DNA of 64,000 nucleotides from Crocosphaera chwakensis CCY0110. Lineage in GTDB: Bacteria; Cyanobacteriota; Cyanobacteriia; Cyanobacteriales; Microcystaceae. Positions 34,301 to 37,734 of the stretch are shown in pieces. Position 1 is the stretch's first letter; every line of letters begins with the position of its first letter. A program made the position numbers and the translations under genes. Below the pieces are notes generated by a model. That model worked only from the letters and a program-made list of their open reading frames with translations. It was not told the origin of the DNA and did not search any database. Location of the stretch: positions 1 through 64,000 of the forward strand of contig NZ_AAXW01000002.1 in assembly GCF_000169335.1 (NCBI RefSeq), in the 5' to 3' direction.

Positions 34301-34656
34301 TCTCCCTCGTCTGTAAAAGCATTTCCCCAACCAATTAATTCGTCATAATTATCGTTAAGATAATCGGTGTTTAAGTCATTATTTCCCAGTTGTAAAGTCC
34401 CTGAGTTACCATGTCCAATAAGGTGAATAGCTTCAATTTCTTGTTCATATTGACCTAAAGTTTCACTAATTTTTTCGATTCCATCTTCGGTTTCATCGAA
34501 GGTGACAACCATCATTTGATTATCTGGTTGGGAAGGAATTATCCCTGTAATCAAATCAGAAGACTCATTTAGAGAAGTATCAACGAAAACGATTTCGAGA
34601 GGATTGTTATTCATGGTAGCAACAACAGTTTGGTAACTAGAATCGGAATTGACCAA
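10393..34656 (-). CDS. Giant (8087-residue) DUF4347/RTX/PA14/PKD/dockerin-like surface or secreted protein
   Basis: One intact frame of 24,264 nt. Rough order of domains: DUF4347 (residues 1-190, with H82 in H-L-I-G-H-G and C125 in Y-G-C-N-V-A). RTX-type GGxGxD repeats at about 430-490, 725-850 and 3770-3870, mixed with recurring Y-x-F-x-D-x-W-G modules. Helical short repeats at about 2290-2560. A PA14-like domain at about 5090-5250. A Gly-rich tract at about 5330-5760. A YVTN-like beta-propeller at about 5980-6470 with a second PA14-like domain inserted (about 6095-6260). D-x-V-T-V repeats at about 6510-6755. PKD-type repeats at about 6930-7545, four or five near-identical repeats at about 7550-7925, then a Calx-beta stretch and a dockerin-like end with D-I-N-G-D-G-E-V and D-L-N-N-D-G-E-I loops. 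There is no Sec signal peptide, so type I export is plausible, but no exporter genes are in the window. It may serve as adhesin, S-layer-like or motility-associated protein; this is inference. Confidence 0.9.
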   Translation of the reverse strand: MVNSDSSYQTVVATMNNNPLEIVFVDTSLNESSDLITGIIPSQPDNQMMVVTFDETEDGIEKISETLGQYEQEIEAIHLIGHGNSGTLQLGNNDLNTDYLNDNYDELIGWGNAFTDEGDILIYGCNVAEGTIGSQFINQLAKLTRTDVAASEDLTGNSELGGDWDLEVTTGAIATGLVFDDLTLNSYQSVLVNINNNSAQWTNGEIIDDATINFSAVTPDVEINYQNGDNNVNSFAFTRQDNSQQITAQERNTLTFTGNDKDETKIDLSNLNTDKTFTVENDGTIITDYIIGGTPKSLTVSDIKNIEAGYRNTNSLDLSDVTSDITFTLKSDDSIAVVYGTNSLTFKNIDNLKGGQGKNTYTFENGAVLAGILTGGATNQNNDIVNEIIYQGSADRTITFTGDKTGNANGLINSGFTKIGKVTTGKGEDNITGFGGNDNFVGGEDNDNLVGNTGNDSLTGEVGKDSLSGGTGNDTLVGGDDSDTYQFEDDWGEDTVVELDNEGTADTLDFSSVTQDITVTIGSKNVLVDSNTNKVRGNNNGEANSIEKVIGSSGNNTYKISDNWEGKFTLDNSENHTNSTLDLSAIANRNLDIEIYSDGIIIIDKTSETSKKNNKITALGVKNIIGSSGINSYIIQNSGRLEGTIENPVGSTNSFDYTAYKADVAVNLKNATVSLDSTNIFKQSATGIFFPFGNGGADGIPQNNGKISEIKGGSFNDHLLADSDNNVTLSGNRGDDYLEGSNQDDVLSGDAGLDTIFGHQGDDDIEGGNQNDSLDGGAGNDTIAGGSGDDTVIAGADNDSVDGGAGEDSLEGGEGDDTIKGGDDDDTIIGGTGNDELKGETGSDTYIFEDNWGHDVVKAIQSTKNKTAERDTLDLSAVTDKVTHVLSNNILIAGTGEWAKVELNIPNAPFPTLSTFSLKVNGTTVTVNISSSTDINSLITILNKNENFKRNGLKASENNNILTIAHRSSVAELTNFSLKDNNNTEVDPNAVIFDALALEIPQESLKGTTISSGEVLTETSQALLFGQLTNSITAGTGDDSLKHIEKIVAGAADNTFIFGNEWGTTNRIFNSLTAFANKNQTITIDTQSISDNGHNLVLDFRAVNKELEFVFKQEEDGHTSLTIKKAAEIEDRFGLGTLTAVGVDIPSAGSSFFDLGYNEIVITHIDANTTIYGGRNENSFVPEEDVLFSGNIYGGQGFRPYFTADGVTGFLDRADSFLGGDFEAIIPEKVINTLDISGRSATRESTSEKDYLAELFSPNFVNLGNSIVNTLQNRETSDIRSSLLTGLTTLGDDFLAGDVRYIQNINYGKGINILVGNGFSSEPGAFDEPLSIFDRTFGSNTFSIGVNPVSATLSPLVNNGFKEGLEDAILDNLVGDLGLHLIYGGTGADTYNFEGKWGATAIVETPNIFIGDEDENLLPESFDTIDFSNVFSDLSIHVFDGAEITVDDLRKIGVEIDSSFDVGVGWNNFVLVTPDFSPLDGDVDSILEQIIANGNSGTLSGGYVAAMDIENIIGGRGINTVVLHGDAQLQGILQTSTGGQIIMDYSQYTTDSNDDKNTDDIEIDGISLPDGFQFNGINVDLAGGYQFNTPVGTYQLGNVVGVQGNRFWNVTEALSYLDEFGVDTPDWFNDIVGLLSDNTAITNTSKVLGTSENDIFVGADTVSEVFVGNGGNDVVYGAAPNRDLFEISFSLDEGIDFGAGFADKNSVDGSDTYSYDGLDKAIIVDLSQDFAVQGNETVLSDIWQLAYDSVNSGVNPLPLNSDLEAIAAANSTLNTTRLYSIEGIAGSTTNDLMIGDFDEANTYYFSDDWGKDVIIDLNNNNSKNILDFSGVTKKLDIKQEEWGFRITVEGEDDEILAYGDFETANINADFSFEAAFLPFRRSVDTSSSQPQAFTTNATIEPQNTETETSDQEKLSQGLTNFADWAGNFSSSISDITGDLGKIPFLDESLSELWNLTGGTISDKINEQVTVLVDEVFTNSEGDITNADIAALDNIEQSFSSNPREFVTTIDLTSFSKEVSLDFSTDSLLGDLGLEIPLDVTQSEPLLFSGGIDLQFAFGLDSDDNFYIYEPTLVGSVSLNHENPFDLSLNIGPLGVGIDDGTIDFNASVSLGSDGKLTFDEITGDPTGLLIGDPSLGGDASFEVYLPVGLQGALSGLQDEPGIIEASYGNDPYEQTTLSGFFSEVASSLSTINLDSLFEFEAINLDTLLEGLDSVLTQLVDPDGIAYQHIPILDQSMVDLLGSGSVSFIEGLQQAIDIVQDGLSDIQSLERDLNFQINETLGLNYDFGATKAELETAFDNLVSLAIELDGNSSDSEIAEALVDDTQVQDILEDVAIVDARDNLSSYGLDDTVTDDQIIDVLFDDQTTFNSLVSDRNLVAANSDYINARSTLNQLGLDETASDSDIETALDNSDDIAFAEETVAILNDADADTYEKAIARNFLTPYGLDANSTTEDIETAFDNTDAINEAKQALTTLQSTDEAIITAADNLAEYGLDGNSEDDDIKFALIDRSDYNDLRSDRSLLQTSDIDPDEAQTRLDALGVDGDSTAEAIYVILAERDYLTEFEARKGDRDTFALYDSQKIIGLGYRDSTFTFELNIEEIDIEGQEEFSLNLRDLANLEGIPDTIKTLIGEADDLGLEAGASGEIFIDALASLNLGLDVDLSDVFNPTFYVHDDTVFDFDLELETIQPLDANVALDVGGTPLGFWIKEGTADIDLVGHLSFIESSEGRYLISELNDSNMNFEADGYAKIDLPLYFPTEDIPMGGTTEDTDNDGIADNVLHIDANFEPGGIADIETAVPNLVSAADLFALLNDPDNIIIGLETLFDTLHDGVQAAANVPIPLIGDALGSNITFFQDAKNDLLGTEASPTDFRRRLQAPELTVTTLIEGDDTTQEVQTIYTDGGSGTFQIAFNDESTILIDSTASNSEIETALENLTIITDVTVTGAGTEANPWQITFASFGDQSQLIQDKKTTVEVIQEGLYDVLGSYLTLSDENGDGLINALDVPVSLEDDNLQFNLPLSGSLGSFNLPIDLNASVPGLGLEFGDDSQINIDLLYDFSLGFGFNNSDGFYIDTEGTSDTGEELVIQLNATLSDDFSAEARLGFLQVNIDEIDAGSTDDNDTRNSGFYGTLGLDLRDTDGNDNGKLKIGSIGSIRETLVGTLTAEADLDLVASVDIPTGSAVTLPKINTIIRYDQLFANASTDSNASNTFGESPIVVFEGVELDLGSFLTGIALPIVEAIEPFLDPVIEVVDIISTPINLGFDEIRLLDLAQLKLTETEFSNLEKAIDALVTFGEFVDTVKAAKDEPIVINFGDFTLGSSILSDSNATISDADLGGKTSTDLDSQTSGNTNASNFTKGIGTTSGSIEFPFLSDPASLLGLMTGRGVDLFRYDMPGLNLVFDYTQSFPIFTGVNAVLSGSVGAYTDLSFGFNTTGIQEWALDDNFAIGKIDKIFDGFYVNDWDSNGNEKDELTFNMAIAAGASLGLSGLAEAGVLGGIEANIGFDLNDVPDPITGEEDGLLFIDEIAQRLQQEPTPLCLFDTSGELRAFVEAFLWVGIRVFGIEKTLYEKRERFVDELLFSFNHSCPEPEVVDIAELENGLLSLRYLPVGETQQPDDTGVAYEVSLLEEDIVNNSGEILFAAGDYIEVASGSNVEYFAVAEVNTIQATGTSQADTYEISGLTGTNINLATGGGSDLVFISESQGDVTVMGGSGNDMIFLTDVNGDVLVQGEEGNDSIEVNYETVTYSNGKGNITVEGGNDDDNLMLIGGDNDRTRILRGGEGSDFILGSEGDDEIYGDAGEDLINAGEGNDTVSGGTGDDQILGGEGDDQIQGDAGEDVILGEAGNDTIQGGTDNDYLVGGLDSDNVQGEAGNDTIEWSIGDGVDSLVDGGEDADTANFQGYTRDDQGDVVDTGSVDTVTVSANEDKVIVDWDGDNVTLENTIESLGVDLGKGSDSITFNDLQATNLTSVELSAGSSRSIVSQVLPVLDANGNTQTYSQDTTTTIKEWVNTTDIEDGWVVVEEDGDQSLILREVTYLAGETITETFNVLSKTVDTASDRITIIGGTNNDELTLTSDQDEDGETGEAINILTLTQTNGVSFQLQELGSSNDTIIIDGNTGDDVINASSIQASDFMIDDLRLLGNSGNDEILGSDHDETIIGGTGADTITANEGVDGFIHEEHSEVDDGSIDTLIETSDLSFFVSDTQLHIGTLNLNADGIPVSLNTGETESLYNLFETIKLFGDENSSSSFWVEDFSQRIELDGKGQEDTYYVAMNETLPRINGGVFIYDSGTTGSDLVIIEGQENVDDVFHFDVDENLGGYVEYQVLSDAFDNFQSLDVDALLANVEADSDAGTSSEARTINNNSSNLPRVYYDSAETFVVYGGSGNDLFIMDDTTAEIDVYGEEGNDQFFIGNVLATGEENGITFVTEITNGVSFEGRFHGGEGDDYFEVNHNVAEIFLNGNSGDDIFYLKAHLEKTDSGTQEVDISDITVSAGDADSEDENNALFSYVTNDKVNIDGGSGFDSLVVAGTAIDDTFYIYTEIENNTQVQRLYGAGLNVENIANVERLILLTGAGSDTIYVYGVLNGQQILINTGSDDDNIIVGGGEQQFNIDLPTSGTQTLTMPENNDLSQLKGLVELDGSSDGDTITFNHTVDTNDENISNLFEGLLKADEEDNYQTIQGFGVVTSETQGLNYRNFENVIVNLGDVENTITIEDSNVDLEIDGGGQDDQIIFEQSDSIVAIASSLATNPNNNKGAILSNFGAIADVTFNNFEEAELRFGQGDDEITLDLTTEDLQLDIQLNDGDDNVTVNEIGDIIGSDQASTNIQGLGGNDTVEVNLEGSPTQTKYQNFLDNLAINAETLTVNNSNYTQDAAWKVENNRLSVDDVELIKLEGVDQVDIQPGTGTNNTLTVTETSRQADVTLDDDTVTLETGGNVLSSNGSENYNYFENEINFEGIENGSNSYAENGFILSTNGSFLQDETISSSVKSNSNSDQFTLTIDGVSVFDLSSIDLANSMAGSQSITFTGTKLNGDTVTTSVTVDSQTVETFGDETVNPVFADFKQLVSVTWTPGTTLVDNIVAQEVFPDIPTVTLSQDGFTGKLYEPGGTVSDFPNFDSLSYISTATFNSINQTNGSGGFSFFPASSIPTDDFAAQWKGTLNVTSPDQEAVKVTFYLTSDDGSRLIIDGDSDFTLDHGGIHGFSEKSQTFYLTPGEHDIEVDFFERGGNAGIKLEYEIDGYQSRQLLAVTPEVTPDLSLADATSIIIDTDALTINGVSGTEGIFTTELIENGTIVQFRFAGNIVIPDNTTITGVGSKGISIYAGNNVVVGDNVTFDVAGDGTTAGAGGGSAFAGGTGGAGSDGGAGGDGGTGGTGGAGGRSDGNSRYGGDRGSAGDDGERGGSSATATTGNNGQSGNNGINASSSAGSAGSGGAGGTGRTGGAGGDANQVGGAGGQLDDGNGSPGDAGDNGNNGVNGDKGDDGNNGSAGSNTGTGLVISGGGSGGSGGGGGGASGGSGGGGGEGGDGGGGGAADEDEERNYFLGIYTGSDYDVDSGDGGGGGGGGAAGGGGGAGGAGGAGGDGGAGGGALEILASGQVIFGSSLLSAEGGDGTSGTSGGTGGNGKSGTGGSNGSQGGNGSSGSNKPVLAGGTGGAGGTGGTGGTGGLTTASGSGTAGSAGSPVGNGGSGNVNDDAGDGAAGGAGGTGGAGGTGGTGGTGGTGAGGAGGTIKLYGSVLDADNATVNTSGGTGAQTGGNGRLILGGNTISGNQLAGTPNTVTGAASTSTFDGPRETNPFISGGTVSDTPLIADLVGGSEIYGLLDSSLYGTTNNFPSFFNTTNQPIPTDAVAAVYRLDLGPTGYVDDYFDIDSDVDFDMVLFMNLSEQTLLNPQLGIDLDQTNTNFLNPLLTGGWSQDSIFGGDGDLTLASLASGDVWATLIPSDDSLYINATVNGPTNNISGVNLVDGQFAFITDKSQTASRSDLTGITNLILSPDGNHLYGINTEQNALVVVNADDLSQRQLFTDEENGITGLEGVSAISISDDGNYVYVASAEDQVISVFSRNSSNGNLTLLDETPITSGNLDDLEVTSDRIYVNGNATPSVRIAGEGLTASLYVTGGTIDSFDDINGVTPISTQVMTSIDQPSGDTNSTNGSFDELDVSVAPSNDFAVIWEGAINVINPTSNSDVAVTFHLGSDDGSILYIDGVEVLNHDGIHGFTTETQTVNLTPGSHDIRVEYFERGGGAGIELDYQISGQSQQPLTTAPETSTTSGILAFGRDTTGNLTTPALSYSNADITEFSVSGDETLIYAATSNNELRVINAADLSENQIITGTNKGLIDITDITVSNDDQFVYVLSEDSGTLAIYQRNGTQLNDTPVQLLQEGVDGIKGLAGATGLTFAQSGDQTYVYVTSAVESSLTVFEADTTTGELTFVQILRSLPGLDFSSDVVSDGNQVYVASTDGFALDQGGIASFTINDTTNLEPEQLSITFNNINELTVNTGSQGDYINQINPADVTTLNINTGEGSDVVELEAIANTTNLNTEGGDDIVTVTDDDDSDVTLNVNSGNDDDTVTLTQVQGTINVTNSNGTDQVILQDVGGDVTVTGGTVTDEVTVNNSVVDNLTIDTNEGADTVELLAVTINNTGSVTTGSDDDTVTLVNVTGLDTVNTEDDEDTVTITGVNNDSGVTTISTSSQSDQVTVRSSSTVVNKVTVNTQGDTDTIFLQSANATDEITVNGGGNDDTFQVTGQNIVDGANITLNGSSQSSQDTLNFNSGTGSILAFNANSSTVADNTPVTPDGQVKVDGNGLIKYSNIESIPGFEATFATISSSLSINEGDNVTLVGSATPGTTSSSSNITIESAVWILTIGAETRSIAITLPTANSDGSVDISTTLDWDALSSLGVSNDGVYVLTLEVTDSAGTVANDSTTLIVNNTNPTATIIQPSSLIFNEGDNIQFEASASDPSSDTLTYSWNFGDGTIVNNVLQPLHTYEDDGDYSVIFTVKDDDTTDTKSINLTINNVNPIAKAGDDITAEEGSTFTLSGSATEVGNDTFTYAWDLDNNGTYETSGQTVSHSFADNGLYTVGLEVTDGDGGVDTDTVNVTVTNVAPTATIDNITSIRREGTPIIVTASANDIAGDNDTLTYLYEVFKNGDTTTFATESGIDQTSFTFTPDDNGSYEIQLTVSDEDGGETITSQTITVNNVAPTINTLTIPTNISEGVSAEFTATATDVGDDTLTYTWNFGDGSDAVEGQTVIHQYDDNGSYTVTLTVTDEDGGTRIQTRSITVNNASPVVNAGLDQTSDEGATVAFNGSYSDQGSLDTHTVVWDFGDGNSSTDSLTPTHTYTQDGVYTATLTVTDNDGASNSDQIVVTVNNLSPQNVNAGDNQLIDEGDSVTFTGSFDDPGILDTHTIVWDFGDGNSTTGTLTPTHTYTQNGDYTVTLTITDEQGAYANDTLSVTVTALSVPQNVEAGSIQVGNEGDAMNFNGSFNVSKPMENYTIEWNFGDGSSTSGTLTPNHTYSSDGIYTVRLTVTDNNSLQSNSDTLTVYVNNVAPSLTISGDDSLNEGGTYTLTLGTITDPGQETLISYTINWGDGNIETILAENLNSDRTLTHIYNDEDSNPTILINLTDEEGTYNNVASKSITVNNVAPGLDISGNEMVDEGSVYTLTLGEVSDPGNDTVTNYIIDWGDGNIETILAEDLNSDRTITHIYEDDSNPTILVSLTDEDGTYNNVVSKSITVNNVAPDLEILGDEMVDEGSIYTLTLGTVNNPSNTTLISYTINWGDGNIETILVEDLNSDRTITHIYEDDSNPTILVSLTDEDRTYNNVASKSVNVNNVAPGLDISGNEMVDEGSVYTLTLGEVSDPGNDTVTNYIIDWGDGNIETILAEEINSDRTVTHVYNNGNSNPAILVSLTDEDGTYNVASKLITVNNIIPDISIDDIVIDRNVDDNNVAIFTINLDQPSNETVTLDFTTLDGTAKAGLDYTQQQGQLIFTPGQITQTVSVPLLEPLRGDINGDGEVNRTDFDLLVATRREPFNSTQNISKTFSLSLTNIQGASTVNASGVGTFFYDPRDLNNDGEITLLDIRLLGLLI
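10880..12020 (-). repeat. Tandem ~285-nt repeats coding PKD-like domains
   Basis: Inside the giant gene, units of roughly 280-291 nt repeat four to five times, each encoding N-N-V-A-P-x-L-x-I-S-G, then Y-T-L-T-L-G, then I-x-W-G-D-G-N-I-E-T-I-L. Units one apart are less alike than units two apart: the boundaries near 11130 and 11700 are nearly base-for-base the same, while the one near 11420 differs. This suggests recent duplication or gene conversion of a two-unit block. Confidence 0.75.
17380..18660 (-). repeat. Glycine-rich low-complexity tract in the giant gene
   Basis: About 1.3 kb encoding G-G-T-G-G-A-G-G-type residues, seen on the + strand as repeated CCACCAGTACCGCC-like units. It encodes about 430 residues, with two less regular breaks. 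Long antisense frames across it are by-products of the composition. Such tracts are prone to slippage and assembly collapse, so the exact length may be unreliable. Confidence 0.8.
26970..27790 (-). repeat. Helical repeat block (A-x2-L-x2-Y-G-L-D type) in the giant gene
   Basis: Residues at about 2290-2560 contain at least five copies of a roughly 45-55-residue unit with an A-R-x-x-L-x-x-Y/L-G-L-D core, then an acidic S/T-x-x-D-I-E-x-A-L/F segment. The stretch is Asp/Ala/Leu-rich and predicted helical, unlike the beta-rich remainder. I do not recognise the family. Confidence 0.6.
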
Positions 34657-35142
34657 ATGAAGGGGAAATTAGAATAATCTGGTATAAAGTTCACTAAAGA
34701 TTGCCAAATAAGTAAATATACTTATTGAGTCCAAGGGTTAACCTGACTTTAAGTAAGCTTACGGATAGTATTCCCACTGATCACACAAAACATATCATTG
34801 TCTAAAAAAAATATCCCTCTTTCATCATTCTGGGGAAAACAGTTTAAAATCGTTATTGAAAAGCATCCAGATGGTTATAGTTTTTATCTTATTGGTGTTG
34901 TTGGTGCAATTGTTGGCCAAGGAGATACTTACGAAGAATTGTAGAAATATCCAAGAATCAATATTTAGTTCTAACCGATGATTTTAAATTGTTTAATTAT
35001 CTACAAAAATTAGAAATTGATTCGATTAATTTTAATCATCTCCGATTTTACTTGTGGTAATAGTGCTATCTCGAAGAGATTCGTTTTGCGATCGCTTAAG
35101 TTAAAGTATATTAAATAGTTATGTGGTGCTAGAGGGAAAAAA
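34657..35142. other. Intergenic region between the giant gene and lpxC, with a HicB-like relic
   Basis: This 486-base gap between divergent genes should contain promoters for both. It carries the relic at 34843-34944. Further along (about 34979-35060) a disjointed plus-strand frame reads F-K-L-F-N-Y-L-Q-K-L and H-L-R-F-Y-L-W before a stop, perhaps a second part of the same decayed locus. A HIP1-like site is near 35090. Confidence 0.45.
34843..34944 (+). pseudogene. HicB-like antitoxin remnant
   Basis: The 33 codons F-K-I-V-I-E-K-H-P-D-G-Y-S-F-Y-L, followed by G-V-V-G-A-I-V-G-Q-G-D-T-Y-E-E-L and a TAG, match the N-terminal half of small HicB-type proteins (I-x-x-E-x-x-x-D-G-Y ... G-x-x-x-Q-G-D-T-x-E-E-A). 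There is no ATG in this frame close upstream, and the stop falls where the helix should continue. It is therefore a decayed copy without a toxin partner. Confidence 0.6.
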
Positions 35143-35964
35143 ATGACATCGACTATCGAAAAAGGATTTACTGTCTCAGGAATTGGCTTACATTCTGGAG
35201 TTGAAACAACAGTAAGGATTTTACCCACCGAAACGAAGCAAGGGCGTTATTTTGTTCGCGTTGATTTACCCGAAAAACCCATCATTCCGGCTGATGTTTC
35301 AGCAGTGCATCAAACTTTATTATCCACGGAATTAATGGCCAATGGTGTAACAGTTCGCACAGTAGAACACTTACTAGCTGCATTAACGGGATGCGGTATC
35401 GAAAACGCTTGCATTGAAATCGATGGGCCAGAAGTTCCTTTATTAGATGGCTCGGCCAAAAATTGGGTAGATGCTATCATTAAATCGGGTCTAAATCCCT
35501 CGGAAATTGTGCTAGGAATCCCCATAGAAGAAGCAATATGGGTTCGAGATGGAGATTCCTTTGTGGCTGCCATTCCTGCCTCAGAAATTCGCTTTAGCTA
35601 TGGTATTGATTTTCCTTACGAAGCGATCGCTAATCAATGGGTGAGTTGGAATCCTAAAAAAGAACCTTTTCAAAACTTTATTGCCCCGGCCAGAACTTTC
35701 GGTTTTGCTGATCAAATCGAACAGTTAAAACAAGCAGGATTAATCAAAGGAGGCAGTTTAGAAAATGCCTTAGTCTGCGATCCCACAGGTTGGGTGAATC
35801 CTCCGTTACGCTTTGAGAATGAACCAGTACGCCATAAACTCTTAGATTTAATTGGGGATTTAAGTTTATTAGGCACTATCCCCCAAGCCCATTTTTTAGC
35901 CTATAAAGCGAGTCATAACCTTCATGTTCAACTAGCAAAAAAATTGCACTCAGTAGATAAATAA
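35143..35964 (+). CDS. lpxC: UDP-3-O-acyl-N-acetylglucosamine deacetylase LpxC
   Basis: This 273-residue enzyme catalyses the committed, zinc-dependent deacetylation step of lipid A synthesis. Zinc ligands are visible: H76 in V-E-H-L-L-A-A, and the later H-K-L-L-D-L-I-G-D segment (His near 231, Asp near 235). The P-A-R-T-F-G-F motif precedes it and a C-terminal H-N-L-H supplies the family His. Length is normal for cyanobacterial LpxC. The ATG at 35143 is preceded by a purine-rich GAGGGAAA, which fits a ribosome-binding site. It is divergent from the giant gene. Confidence 0.95.
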   Translation: MTSTIEKGFTVSGIGLHSGVETTVRILPTETKQGRYFVRVDLPEKPIIPADVSAVHQTLLSTELMANGVTVRTVEHLLAALTGCGIENACIEIDGPEVPLLDGSAKNWVDAIIKSGLNPSEIVLGIPIEEAIWVRDGDSFVAAIPASEIRFSYGIDFPYEAIANQWVSWNPKKEPFQNFIAPARTFGFADQIEQLKQAGLIKGGSLENALVCDPTGWVNPPLRFENEPVRHKLLDLIGDLSLLGTIPQAHFLAYKASHNLHVQLAKKLHSVDK

Positions 35965-36192
35965 AGTTCCATAATGTAAAGATTTGTCAATAAAATTTCA
36001 ACCTTACTCCTACCACATCCTAACCGTAACGTCTATTTTCCTTCAGATACTTATTAATGCACAGCTTGTATCAAAACAATGATACTTAATAATCAAATGT
36101 GCAATTGAATGAAAAATTTATTAATCTATATAATCTAATATTTTCATCTAACCTTTAGAAGTCCATCAAAAGTTGGAAAATTTATAAACTTC

Positions 36193-37734
36193 ATGAAACA
36201 GCTTAATGGTGAGGTAGTAAGACACTCAACTGGCATTGCAGCCCTTGACAATATTACCTGTGGTGGTTTGCCCGAAGGAGAAATTTATGTTGTCAATGGT
36301 GCGCCTGGTACGGGAAAAACTATCCTAGGACTCCATTTTCTGCAAGCAGGGGTGCAAGTCGGTGAAAAAGTGTTGTGCATTGCCCTGTCTCAACGGGTAG
36401 AAACCCTGAAGCAGACAGCAGATTCAGTGGGAATTGATACGACGGGGATGGTTTTTGAAGAATTCAGCACGATGCAAGCGTTAGAGATAACAGCAAGGCA
36501 ACAGACCGTTTTTGATACGTCTGAGATCGAGCTAGAAGAGACAATGACCCAGTTTACCAAGATCATCGAAGCGGTGCAGCCCCAACGAGTTGTATTTGAC
36601 GGGATTTCCTATTTGCGGATGTTGGCCAACGACACTGTGGTTTATCGCCGTAACTTGCTACTGCTACGGGACTATATGTATAACCGCAACATCACCGTCC
36701 TATTGACGGATACCCCAGAAATGGCTCCTGGCGATCGCGAACTGGTCGCTATTACCCACGGCATTATTACCCTGTCTAAAGTGACCAGCCCTTACGGCCA
36801 AGACTACCGCTATGTGCAAGTCTCCAAAATTCGGGGGACTGGTTTTCAGTCTGGGGTTCACGATATGGAAATTACTAACCAGGGCATGAAAGTTTATCCG
36901 CTCTATCCCTTTACTCATCAGGACTCTGACTTCGTTCTCCACACTGGTAATGCCAGCAAGCGGACTCATCAGCGCATTTCGAGCGGTATTGAATCCCTAG
37001 ACAAACTCATTGGAGGCCATCTATTGACAGGAACTTCTTGCTTGTTGATTGGTCCTTCTGGGACGGGTAAGACTACTGTGGCCACCTCATTTATTCATAA
37101 CTTTATCCGTCAAGGTGGCAAAGCCAGCATCTTTCTGTTTGATGAATTAGCAAGTACCTTCTTAGAGCGATCGCAAGGACTCGGTATGCTCCCAAAACAG
37201 ATAAGCGATTCAGGACAACTTCGGATTCATGAATTGGGACTGAGCAAAAGTAACCCAGGGAAATTTACCTATCTGATCGACCAAGAGATTAAGAAATGGG
37301 GAGCTAAGGTGGTTTTAATTGACAGTTTGACTGGCTATGGCAATTCTATGCCGAGCAATCAGAAACTGATCACCCAACTCCATGACTTGCTGATCGCACT
37401 CAATCAGCAAAATGTTTTGACCTTATTAGTGGTAGTAGCTCAACATGGGGTCATCGGTAATCAGCTACAGGAGGACATCGATATCAGCTACTTGGCTGAC
37501 GCGGTGTTACTGCTACGGCATTTTGAATCCCAAGGAGCGTTGCATCGGGCGATCGGCGTGTATAAAAAACGCTACGGCGCACACGAAACGCGAATTCGTG
37601 AAGTGCAATTAAATTCCTCTGGCATTCATATCGGTCAACCCCTCGAACAATTTTCGGGAATACTCTCAGGTATTCCTAACTATGTTGGCGATACTCAAAC
37701 CCTGATGAATAATACCCATGAACCAACTGACTGA
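36193..37734 (+). CDS. KaiC-like double RecA-domain ATPase (not the canonical clock KaiC)
   Basis: This 513-residue protein has two RecA/KaiC domains with Walker A motifs G-A-P-G-T-G-K-T (36-43) and G-P-S-G-T-G-K-T (287-294). In the N-terminal domain the catalytic Glu pair of KaiC is replaced by S66-Q67 (C-I-A-L-S-Q-R); in the second domain the equivalent is Asp-Glu (F-D-E). The clock phosphorylation pair Ser431-Thr432 corresponds to S432-Y433, so Thr is replaced by Tyr. There are no kaiA or kaiB neighbours. It overlaps the following histidine kinase gene by 17 nt, implying a joint signalling unit. By eye it is richer in G+C than its surroundings, which may reflect transfer. Confidence 0.85.
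   Translation: MKQLNGEVVRHSTGIAALDNITCGGLPEGEIYVVNGAPGTGKTILGLHFLQAGVQVGEKVLCIALSQRVETLKQTADSVGIDTTGMVFEEFSTMQALEITARQQTVFDTSEIELEETMTQFTKIIEAVQPQRVVFDGISYLRMLANDTVVYRRNLLLLRDYMYNRNITVLLTDTPEMAPGDRELVAITHGIITLSKVTSPYGQDYRYVQVSKIRGTGFQSGVHDMEITNQGMKVYPLYPFTHQDSDFVLHTGNASKRTHQRISSGIESLDKLIGGHLLTGTSCLLIGPSGTGKTTVATSFIHNFIRQGGKASIFLFDELASTFLERSQGLGMLPKQISDSGQLRIHELGLSKSNPGKFTYLIDQEIKKWGAKVVLIDSLTGYGNSMPSNQKLITQLHDLLIALNQQNVLTLLVVVAQHGVIGNQLQEDIDISYLADAVLLLRHFESQGALHRAIGVYKKRYGAHETRIREVQLNSSGIHIGQPLEQFSGILSGIPNYVGDTQTLMNNTHEPTD

Noticed and set aside
36193..37734. Canonical circadian clock kaiC
   Set aside because: No kaiA/kaiB neighbours, the C1 Glu pair and the Thr phosphosite are changed, and a kinase gene overlaps it.
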